Assembly (NCBI RefSeq): GCF_024362695.1
Contig: NC_065426.1
Location: 5,858,236 to 5,922,235 of the forward strand
Source of the DNA: Pectinophora gossypiella
Taxonomy: Eukaryota; Arthropoda; Insecta; Lepidoptera; Gelechiidae
Direction: 5' to 3'
DNA length: 64,000 nt
Both the position numbers and the translations under genes were made by a program. The notes beneath the pieces were generated by a model. The model made no database searches. It saw nothing but the letters and a program-made list of their open reading frames with translations, and was not told where the DNA came from. Below are positions 55,801 through 64,000 of the stretch, one piece after another (position 1 is the stretch's first letter; each line of letters opens with the position of its first letter).

Positions 55801-56118
55801 GATTCCACTCGACGTCGGCTTAATGTCGATCGAAAGAATATTCGCTAGGTGGTGTAATGGCATAGAATGAGGAATAATTATGTAAAATGTCGTTATAAAA
55901 TGACGTTAAAAATGACTTTTTTTTTAAAGTTGTTCTTTCTACATAAGTTATTTTTTTTAGCAATTATTTTTGTTTAGGATTTATTTGTTTTCTTTTTAAT
56001 TTGGTATGTGTATACTTTGTCAATAGATGTGTTATTGGATAACTATCCAAGAAAATTATTTATTAATACGATAAGTCATAATAACATATTACATACATAT
56101 TCGAATACAGCCCGCTTA

Positions 56119-56338
56119 CGAAAGGCATCCCGATACCAACCCCGCCGACTTGGTCGACGAATTCTTTCACATATTATCCTCTCAGATGACGCTGGGCCGA
56201 GGTTTGCGCCCAACAAGGCTTCCTCAGGCCTGTCTTAACTTTTGTACCGGGTGTGAGCCCTCTGCGCTCTCCATTTGTCCCGTCAAGTAGTTAGGGCCAT
56301 TTGCGGCTCCTCTACAATTATAAGTCACGTCAAAAAAA
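56119..56338 (+). repeat. Jockey-related 3' end, diverged subfamily
   Basis: ACGAAAGGCATCCCGATACC, CGACTTGGTCGACGA, CAGATGACGCTGGGCCGAGG and GTCACGTCAAAAAAA parallel the ORF2 end and 3' UTR of the intact element, with many differences. Confidence 0.75.
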
Positions 56339-56660
56339 TGTATATATGCATGACATAATGCTTTTGACAACTCTATTTTCAGTGGATTTTACATTTTTAG
56401 TGTAAAAAATTTCAAGTGAATTGCGTTGCGAGTCTGTTGCATGCAAATGGGTTCTCAGGCGGTACATGTCAGATTCTACGCTTTTACACCAAAGAGCAAA
56501 CATTAAAAAAGTAGTGTCTCAAAGCTCTATTTCATCCGTCTGAAATATAAACGACGGGCTTGTTATAAAAAAATGAAATGTTGACTTTTTATGTCTTAGT
56601 ATGGTTAAAAGTAAACTTCATGTAATAATATTTAAAAAAATAATATATCACCAATATACC

Positions 56661-57110
56661 TACAGGGTGTTAGTGACATCGTAATGAATACTAAGGGGGA
56701 TGATTTAGATCATGATTCTGAATTCATATCAAGTGGAATTTTCCGTCGCAAAGTTAATGATTTTTTACGTTTTTTTTTTCAATTCTTTACTTTTGCTATG
56801 GATAATTCCATTTAATATTCACTCAGAATAGTGAGCTGTATCATCCCTCTCAGTATTTGTTACGATGTCACTTACACTCCGTACAAATAAGTATTGGTGT
56901 TAGTGACATCGTATCGAATACTGAGGGAGATGATTCAGACCATGATTCTGAGTTAATATCAAGTGACATCGTATAGAATACCAAGGGGGATGATTCAGCT
57001 TATTATTCTGAGTTAATATCAAGTGGAATTATCCATCGCGAAAGTATAGAATTGAAAAAAGGCATCTGAGTTGTTATCAAGTGAAAATTCCTATCGGAGT
57101 GTAAGTCACT
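56661..57110. mobile_element. Cluster of CAGGGTGTTAGTG-family MITEs
   Basis: A palindromic copy (TACAGGGTGTTAGTGACATC at 56661 to ATGTCACTTACACTCCGTAC ending about 56884) is followed by two partial direct arms (about 56898 and 56965), each with GATGATTCAG and GAGTTAATATCAAGTG. Confidence 0.7.
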
Positions 57111-57612
57111 CCAAAAAAATATCTAAACAATTTGTATCAAAAGCGCAAGTTGTCTTGATTGCTTGTAGATCTGCCCAGTCCATTAGGGATTAAGAGCGTG
57201 AGTGTATGATTGTGTGAACTACTCCAGAGAACAATGACGTGAAGGATCGTCAATATCACAATCAAGAGAGCTGTCGACGCATACAAACATCATAAATCTC
57301 TCCTAGTGTTGCTATTTGTTATTTTTCGCCCTCCCGACACTTCACGGTACACAAGTTGCGTACCGTGGGTTCGTTTGTGCTTTTTACGTAAAAACCTTGC
57401 TAACCAAGCTGTTGGCGTCAGATTTGGCAACCCCCGTTGCCTAGGTATTGTTGATTATATGGCGCATAGCAACCGGGGATCTGATTTTATTATAAGTAAG
57501 AAAGAGTTGGTCATCTTTGATTTCGCTCGCTTATACAAGCTATTCAATTATTAAGAACTCTACAATAAAACATAAATATGTATTAGTAACATACCCAGTT
57601 TTAATCAGTTAA
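57111..57612. other. Intergenic, no gene recognised
   Basis: The ORF at 57306-57554 covers a GGCAACCCCCGTTGCC palindrome and has no recognisable domain. No gene is supported. Confidence 0.4.
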
Positions 57613-57967
57613 TGGTGCTGATTCATGTAAACACCATCTAATTTTATTCTAAGTTATATCTGTCATTTTCTTATACTTACGCCGAATAGGAGGGTAATCA
57701 ACAAGAATAAAATTTATGGAACACACGTCAATTTTAAGCACAAATCTAAAACAACCGTCTTAAAATTTCACTTTGGCCAATAACCCGCCAGAATTATGTT
57801 GACAGCACACGTCAAACGGTTTGCATACCAGCGAGATACCTTTTTGATTCGCCCGGGTTGAGAGATTAAGAGCTGTCAATCATCCGTCCCTTTCCTTTTC
57901 GGCGGATAAGAAAATGACAGGTATAACATAAAGTAAAATGAGGAGGTGTCAGCAGGAATCGGGGCCA
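57613..57967. mobile_element. GATTCCTG-type MITE
   Basis: The ends TGGTGCTGATTCATGTAAAC and CAGCAGGAATCGGGGCCA are inverted. The centre GATTCGCCCGGGTTG is shared with 48953-49330. Confidence 0.82.
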
Positions 57968-58996
57968 CTATTACCATAAATGTCACTCTTACTACGAATA
58001 CCAATTATTATTACTACGAATTATAAGTGATATTTAATAAAATCCAACACAGTAACTAGTTTTTCAGTTTATTCTTCTCATGACAAATTCCGTCTTCACT
58101 TGTTCTTCTTTTTCTTCAAAGTCCCAGACGGTATTTTTTTTCTTTTTGCCCATTTGAGGGCCAGGCTAAGATCATAAGACCATGTTGCCTAGATCCCCCC
58201 TCCCAGACGGTAAGCCCGCCAAAACGTTTTTTTCTTAAAAAGTCACACGACGTTCCTTTTTTGAAATTGCCAACACATTGTAATTCCTGGCTGTATGTTG
58301 AATTTGTAATTGTCATTTAAAATGTTTTATGTTCACTAGAGGTAACTTAATTGGCATCTGCTTGTTTTTATAAGTTCTTGTAATAAAGGCTGTAAGCTAC
58401 CCAAATAAAAAATAAATAAATACATACGAGTAAAACAATATTACTTTCTTTCGTGTAGGTTGTGAGGTGGATTACCAACCTCATCAACCCCGCCTCTGAA
58501 TAGTACTGACATTTACTGCTGCCCTGTCAGATTCCAGGTTACAGTCTCTGTGACAACAAAAAAGTATACAGACAGAAATAGCGACCTCTTTTTACGCCCA
58601 CTAATATATCAACCCATTCCGCTCTCAATATTCACTATGTGCGGGAAATATATATTATTGCCTGTCTGTGGTATAGGTTAATTAAATACGGTTGCTGATG
58701 CTGAGTCGGCTCATAGGAAACAGGGTAAGCGGATACTCATCTTTTATTACATTTTATAATAATGGAGTAAGTATTATAAAGTCATTGGAAAGGAAAAATT
58801 AGGTAAGCGCCAAAATATCCCGAAATATAAGTACCGATAAAATATCGTACATACATAATCTTACGCCTGTTTGCTACCGGGGAAAGCAGAGACTATGGAA
58901 CTCCATTTGCTTCGATCCTTACACACTTTAAAAAACCACTTAAGTACTATCGTTTTTAGTACAATAAAGTAGATAAACTTATTTTATTAACAGGGC
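57968..58996. other. Intergenic with repeat scraps
   Basis: 58446-58490 is a reversed SINE family 1 end and 58490-58560 the repeat also at 15090. 58848-58930 is a reversed LINE tail (ACCGGGGAAAGCAGAGACTA). The minus-strand ORF at 58116-58316 has no recognisable domain. Confidence 0.45.
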
Positions 58997-59113
58997 ACCC
59001 TCAGGCTTGTTGTCTTAAACGTTGTACCGGGTGAGAGCCTTCAGCGCTCCCCATTTGTGCGGCCAAGTAGTTAATGCCATCCGCGGCAAATCTATAATAA
59101 GTTACGTCAAAAA
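58997..59113 (+). repeat. Jockey-type 3' UTR fragment
   Basis: GGGCACCCTCAGGCTTGTTG through AGTTACGTCAAAAA matches the end of the intact element closely. It is about 117 bp, directly abutting a truncated MITE. Confidence 0.85.
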
Positions 59114-59217
59114 TCGCACTAACATATTAGACATTTAGTGAGACTTACAGTACAATTTGTCAAAAAGTTAATGTGACATGGTACCAAAGTGTATACATAT
59201 TTATGCTCGTGACCGTA
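59114..59217. mobile_element. MITE, ACRGTCAYGAGC family, one end missing
   Basis: TCGCACTAACATATTAGACA to ATGCTCGTGACCGTA. The left terminus is cut exactly at the jockey poly(A). Confidence 0.8.
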
Positions 59218-60240
59218 TATTATTATGGTAGTCGGACTTATTTATTGCTAGCAACGGAAAAAAACAAACAGTCGTGTCCTTTCCGTTTCATACGATTTAA
59301 TTCCCCTTCCAATATAAAAATCCATGGCTACTATTTTCGCAAATTGTAACAAAATTACTTTCTAAGCGATTTGTAATTATAATTTAATTAACATTCTTTA
59401 ACAAAAAAAGATAAAAGAATTTCAGAACATAACATTTTTATCCATTAAAATGCCCGAATCTGCCCTTAAGACATAATTATTCTTTGGGAGAACATTTCCT
59501 AGTTCTATTTTGCTTATTATGAAATATTATTATGATAATAAAATAATAGTACCTATTCTTTTTTTGAAATCTTTCAAGTATCTTTGTGAATTCTTTTCAG
59601 ATTTATGTAATTAATGGTAAATAATATTCTAAGTACAATAGTAAGTTTAGTTAGAGTTGACATTTGACTGCGCCGTACGGTGAGAATTAGATCAATCCTT
59701 ATTCAAAAAAAAAAAGAAACGAAAAATTGAAAAATATCTTTATTCAATAGGTAACATAGTTACATTTTGAATCGTCAATTTTTACGTAGCGAACGTCTCA
59801 TCCGCTTAAACCTACGTAACTACATACTTGTAATTTTTAACTTATATGTCATATATTTAAGGCTTACATAGTTCAAAAAAAGATATTATTATGTTACTTT
59901 CGGACAATCGGATGATCACCCTGTAATGTCCTAACTAGGTTAGTGATCACAAAGTATCCACCAGGATTCGAACTCGAGACGTCCGGATCGTGAGCCCAAC
60001 GCTCAACCACCGGACTACGAAGATCGTTAAATAAAGATCTCAAAATGACTATCATCATCATTAATTTAAGGGACACGCTCTTGGTGCAGTATTATCCATT
60101 CTTGTCTATTAAAGACTAATTCTTTGACTTCCATAAAAGACACGACGTTCGCCTTGTCTTAAATTTGTTCCAAGTAAGCTATCCTTCCTCTCTTTCCTTC
60201 TAGCTTCCCTTCTCTGATGTTTTTTAATAAATTCATTGAC
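59218..60240. other. Intergenic with LINE and SINE pieces
   Basis: 59722-59830 is the reversed LINE tail of 17583 (AAATATCTTTATTCAATAGG). 59895-60029 is a reversed family 1 SINE with head (GGATTCGAACTCGAGACG). 60068-60130 is a dispersed tail (CACGCTCTTGGTGCAGTATT). Nothing else is recognised. Confidence 0.5.
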
Positions 60241-60405
60241 ACAGAAAGACAGAGAAACTTTGAAATGTGGTGTTGGAAGAAGATGGAAAGAATAAGTTGG
60301 ATAGAAAGGTTTGAAGAAGTGCTGCTAAGAGTACGGAAAAGACATTACGAGTTTTTGAGGTCAGAAGAGGCAAGATGATTAGACACTCAATAAAACACGA
60401 CGAAA
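60241..60405 (+). pseudogene. RTE-type LINE, C-terminal fragment
   Basis: Translation gives NFEMWCWKKMERISWIE and later VRKRHYEFLRSEEAR followed by stops. FEMWCWRRM..ISW is the hallmark of the C-terminal end of RTE-type LINE reverse transcriptase ORFs. Only this scrap remains. Confidence 0.75.
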
Positions 60406-61049
60406 ATGACTGTACATATTTAGAATTCACTGAATTGTGTAAGATACTTATATAAAAGGAGAAATATTAAGGAATCCGAAAGGCTTTTATTTTTTGACAT
60501 CACAAGACAATCAGTTCCACGTTTCAACAAAATGAAACAAATATACGTACATAAACGCTCGTCGAATACACGAAAATTATAAGATAAAAAAGCTTTTTCA
60601 AATCAAAATATCAAAGAGTGTCACTCAAGTATTTACAGCACAAAGGGACACGTGGCAGGTTCCCACCATATATCATTTTGTCATTTTTTTAAGTACAACC
60701 CTTAAGATGATTGGTGTGACAGATACAGTCGCGGATAAAAGTGCTAGGGTGTTTGCCTTGATGGATGTTCGTCATGTAAAAGTAAGAGAAATGATGTTTT
60801 CACGTATCAACTTCGAAGGTGTTAGGAATGGCAAATCAGGTAGGGTTTGTACCAAGACTTGTAGCGATATCGGAGTGAAGGAAAAGGAGGGTATATTTTT
60901 ACCTGACTTCAATATCGGATATCTATTTGATACGTATCATCCCCCTAGCATTATCGAATCAAATCAAATCAAATATACTTTATTGCACAAAACTAAAATT
61001 TCAGCAATCAGACATAACACATGAATACATCATATTTTCTCGTTTTATC
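60406..61049. other. Intergenic, one unassigned ORF
   Basis: The ORF at 60707-61024 (105 codons) has no recognisable domain, and its end runs into a reversed LINE tail (AAATCAAATATACTTTATTG). I do not call it a gene. Confidence 0.4.
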
Positions 61050-61480
61050 ACAGGGTCCGCTTATCTAACCTGACGATTTGACGGGTCCGGTTTTTTACAG
61101 AAGCGCCTGCCAGTCTGACCTTCTAACCCGCGAAGGGAAAACCAGCCAATACAGGTTAGGTCACATATGTGCCATTTCTTTATTATTATTATTTGTTTTT
61201 ATGTATATTTGTACGCCTGCATGCAGGCCGAACACATTACAACATTGTTATTTGAATAATTTTACTACCTTTTTGTATTTTATGTGTTCTCGCAAATAAA
61301 TTGATTTGATTTGATACCTCCGATAATGCATTTCTCGGGAATATGGGTTCCTTCCCTCACGATATTTTACTTCACCGCTAACACGTGATAATCATTTATG
61401 ATCCAAACACGAATTCGAAAACAAATTTGACAATCATTGGTTTAGGCCTGTGCTGAATTCCAATCTGCGACTTCAAAGTG
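61050..61480 (-). repeat. SINE family 3 (minus) with an inserted LINE tail
   Basis: TTTTTTACAGAAGCGCCTGC, ACCCGCGAAGGGAAAACC and GGTCACAT break off at about 61167. ACCTCCGATAATGCATTTCT resumes at about 61315 and runs to CAGCACAGGCC-type head sequence. The insert ends in TTGATTTGATTTGAT. Confidence 0.75.
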
Positions 61481-61887
61481 TGAGACAGATCAATTTGATT
61501 CGTATTTATGTATTTTCACCATATTCGTATATGTTTACCGTGCCCAATTTCAGAGGTTTATGTACAAATCGTATTGCGATAGTTATGTACCGTATAGTTT
61601 ACTATGAGGTGGGACAAAAGCGGAATATAGCGGTGCATCCGCTTGAGTGATGTTGAAGAGGACGAACCGTCAGCATTTACGAGTTGCTATAACTTGTCTT
61701 AGCATCGTCTAGTGCGAATTTGCATTATATTATTCTGGTGAATGCAGCTCTATGTAGGAACTAATACATAACGAAATATTAACAACAACAAAATGAGGCA
61801 AATTACTATAATAACTAAATAGTAACACCATAGGATTATTGAATGAGGATGTAATGAGAAAGCGGGGTACTTTGGTTCCGAGAATCG
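61481..61887. other. Intergenic, no gene recognised
   Basis: No supportable coding or repeat signal. Confidence 0.4.
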
Positions 61888-62212
61888 TTTCTTCTTCTTA
61901 TCGTGTGGATTGTGAAGTGGAATACCAACCTCATCAACCCTGGTGTCAGGATTATTATTGAGCCGCCAAAGGCCCCACATGTAGTCGTGACATGAATCAT
62001 GTAACGACTACATAACTAACATCAGTAAGCTTCACGTGCCTTCCGAAGCACGGATCATCTTATTTTTGGACAATCAGATGATCAGCCTGTAATGTTCTAA
62101 CCAAACTAGGGATCACAAAGTGATTTTTGTGATATGTCCCCACCGGGATTTGAACCCGGGGATTTCGGATCGTGAGCCCAACGCTCAACCACTGGACCAC
62201 GGAGGCCGTTTG
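61888..62212 (-). repeat. tRNA-headed SINE family 1, full length
   Basis: The tail TTCTTCTTCTTATCGTGTGG is at the left, with the body ATCAACCCTGGTGTCAGG. The head complement GGGATTTGAACCCGGG and CACTGGACCACGGAGGCCG is at the right. Confidence 0.88.
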
Positions 62213-62332
62213 AACATATTACATTGAAGTAGCTACTTAGCTTTCTATGGGTCGATAACAACAAGCGCTGATTTACCTTTCGTAAATGCAGACATACAGT
62301 TAAGATTTGTTACTGGCCTCTTCATCATCATC

Positions 62333-62620
62333 ATTAATTTAAGTGCTCCACACTTGTCGGTGTAGAATTTTCTATATCATTTTTTGGGGGAAAATACGGC
62401 AGTGGTTACCCTCTTGCCTTCCGCTCCGCAGTATTCTGTCTGACGCGGGCGGCAAGGCGCCTAGTATTTTCGAAGCCCTACGAGGACTCCTATCCTCCGC
62501 CTTTGAATAGTATTGACAGTTAATACTGCCCTCTATCAGGTTCCAGGTATACAGTCCCAGTAACTTGCCCCTTCTGTCCTGCATTGTCGTACCGATGGTT
62601 TGCATCTCCGCCCCTGCAAA
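62333..62620 (-). repeat. Two dispersed repeats
   Basis: 62333-62463 is the reverse of the tail at 48638 (CACACTTGTCGGTGTAGAAT, TCTGTCTGACGCGGGCGGC). 62477-62620 matches 15090-15275 (CCTATCCTCCGCCTTTGAAT, CTGCCCTCTATCAGGTTCCA). Confidence 0.65.
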
Positions 62621-63121
62621 TGTAGGTCTGGGTCGTTAACCGAACTCAGCCACCATCTCACTCTAGCCTATTGAAGTAAGAGGCGCCCACCTTCGCGGCA
62701 AGGACGCGCCGAACAGGAATTGCCCCAGCGGAGGGCAGAGAAGATGACTCTGTCCCCCTGGGGTCGGATTAATGGTCTTGTATGAAACCAAAATCAAAGG
62801 CCTTACTAACCCCTTATTTATATAAATTCTCTCTCTATCTTTATTCAAGAGATGCGCTCTTGTCGGTGGAGTAATCGCCATTCTTCTCTTCTTCCCGCCA
62901 AATCCTTCACCTCCTGATAAGACACGACCTGCACCTTTTCTATTATTTGTTTCATAAATGTTCTCCTAGGTACTTATTTATATAAATTATACCTCGGAAA
63001 TAAAATTTTATTACATATTAATTAATTTAAAACTCAGTATTTTGTACGCTATAGTACTTACTTACCAATACTTCAAGACAAACCGTCGACTAATTTATAT
63101 AATTCTCAAACAGATTTCGGA
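62621..63121. other. Upstream of the odorant receptor
   Basis: 62843-62900 is another GCGCTCTTGTCGGTGGAG tail. An AAACAG acceptor-like site lies at 63109-63114, so a 5' UTR intron is possible. No TATA box is evident. Confidence 0.4.
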
Positions 63122-63644
63122 ATGGACGACAAATATCGGGCTTTCGACTTTGTCCTGACCTGTGCGGGAATCCACATTTTCTCCCGACGAAAATGGGATT
63201 CGAAGGCAAAATTTGCTCATCAGATTTGCAACTCCATAGTTGCCGTACTCACTTGTATTTTTACAACAGGATTTTTAGTTGTAGAGACAGATGTCATTCT
63301 TTGGATTGAAGGTGTTTGCATTTGGATCACTGGAGCCATAATGTATATGCTCGTGGGGTTATCCTTAGTATACCGGAAAGAATTTCGTGAATTCCTCGAG
63401 GAGATGATCTTTAGAGATGGGTTGATGGATATGCCTATAATCGAGCACGCGATGAAGTCGACGAGTGAAGGGAAACTGAACGAGCTGAAAGGGCTTGTGA
63501 TTAAAACTGAGGAAAAGTTGGTGAAATATCCGAGCTTGCTTCTGAAATCGTATGCTTGCAGTACGTCGTCAACGGCGGTAATGTATGTTTGCGATGCGAT
63601 CTATCAAATGATTGTGAGAGAAGATGAATCATTACGACTTTTTG
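63122..63644 (+). CDS. Odorant receptor (7tm_6 family), first coding exon
   Basis: Insect odorant receptors are membrane-inserted ligand-gated channel subunits that work with the co-receptor Orco in antennal neurons. The 174 codons here start MDDKYRAFDFVLTCAG. Three hydrophobic segments are seen (about 32-54, 58-83, 140-164), with a charged loop (EKLVKYPSLL) before the third. The donor GTAAGT follows at 63645 in phase 1. The first exon of a moth receptor of this type is normally about this size. The start ATG lies after a stop-containing region, so it is probably correct, although an upstream non-coding exon is possible. The ligand cannot be guessed. Confidence 0.82.
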
Positions 63645-63702
63645 GTAAGTATTGATCTGCTCATCACTAGGTTCGATTATTTTTTTCAAATATTGTCCTT
63701 TC

Positions 63703-63777
63703 AGGCGACGCCCCGAACCGAGGTTTGTGCCTAACTGGGCATCCTCAGCTCTGTTGTTTCCTAAATTGTAATGAGTT
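63703..63777 (+). repeat. Jockey-type fragment in odorant receptor intron 1
   Basis: GGCGACGCCCCGAACCGAGG, TAACTGGGCATCCTCAG and the following CTGTTGT match the 3' UTR region of the intact element, truncated at both ends. It makes up over a quarter of the 268-bp intron. Confidence 0.7.
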
Positions 63778-63912
63778 CTTCTAAAAAATGAATTCAGATT
63801 TTTTTATAAAAATAGTTATTTAAATGTTGTTCTAGCACAGCATAAGCATACATAATATAATTATTAGAGGTGCATGAATTTTAACATAATTAATTTATAA
63901 AATAAAATGCAG

Positions 63913-64000
63913 GTTTCAACATGTGGTTCCCTTGGAAACTGGAAAATTTTAACGTGTACATAGCCACGTTCATATTTCACGCATATGCTGGATTTATCTG
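63913..64000 (+). CDS. Odorant receptor, second exon (partial)
   Basis: After the acceptor ATGCAG (63907-63912) the frame completes the split Gly codon and reads FNMWFPWKLENFNVYI, then ATFIFHAYAGFI, to the window edge. The MWFPW segment followed by a hydrophobic stretch is typical of moth odorant receptors and starts the fourth membrane segment. The gene continues beyond 64000. Confidence 0.82.

Noticed and set aside
60707..61024. 105-codon plus-strand ORF
   Set aside because: No recognisable domain, no splice or promoter context, and it runs into a LINE tail.

Overview
The window reads as a repeat-saturated piece of a lepidopteran (moth or butterfly) nuclear genome. The signs are AT-rich DNA with spliced genes (GT-AG introns, a TATA box, AATAAA signals), tRNA-headed SINEs and LINE tails of kinds common in Lepidoptera, a jockey-type non-LTR retrotransposon, and three insect genes: a c-type lysozyme-like gene, an acid lipase and an odorant receptor. 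The species cannot be named from the sequence.

Layout. (1) 266-6425: the last two coding exons (+) of a lysozyme-like gene, too short to stand out as ORFs. Their 5.9 kb intron holds a TTAA MITE, SINEs and a structurally intact jockey-type element (1227-5672, antisense) with both ORFs open, a 51-base poly(A) and perfect target-site duplications. (2) 6.6-19.0 kb: no gene recognised; SINEs, LINE tails and fold-back MITEs. (3) 19.0-42.2 kb: two near-identical copies, in opposite orientation, of an unclassified terminal-inverted-repeat element, A (19020-27708) and B (36872-42175), each with a 4-bp target duplication. A carries a later 3.7 kb TTAA-type element with nine copies of a TGTCAC-type subterminal motif, and inside that a decayed jockey copy. 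B lacks that insertion but carries a MITE that A lacks. (4) 35.5-43.3 kb: a nest of insertions. A minus-strand coding stretch of unknown function is split by a Mutator-like (MULE) transposon (35674-43234, 8-bp duplication, 16-bp tandem repeats at both ends). Its FLYWCH/MULE transposase gene is itself split by element B. Removing each insert with one copy of its duplication restores the reading frame exactly at both levels. (5) 43.5-52.8 kb: repeats, including one SINE inserted in another SINE with a 13-bp duplication. (6) 52935-54131: an intronless secreted acid lipase with its TATA box and AATAAA. (7) 54.2-63.0 kb: more repeats. (8) 63122-64000: the first exon and start of the second exon of an odorant receptor that runs off the right edge.

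The host genes have unrelated jobs (antibacterial or lysozyme-like protein, lipid hydrolysis, smell) and show no sign of co-regulation. The dominant biology is layered transposition. The nests give a relative order of insertion events, and the best candidates for undescribed material are the A/B element family, the TTAA element with its motif clusters, and the MULE with 16-bp end repeats.
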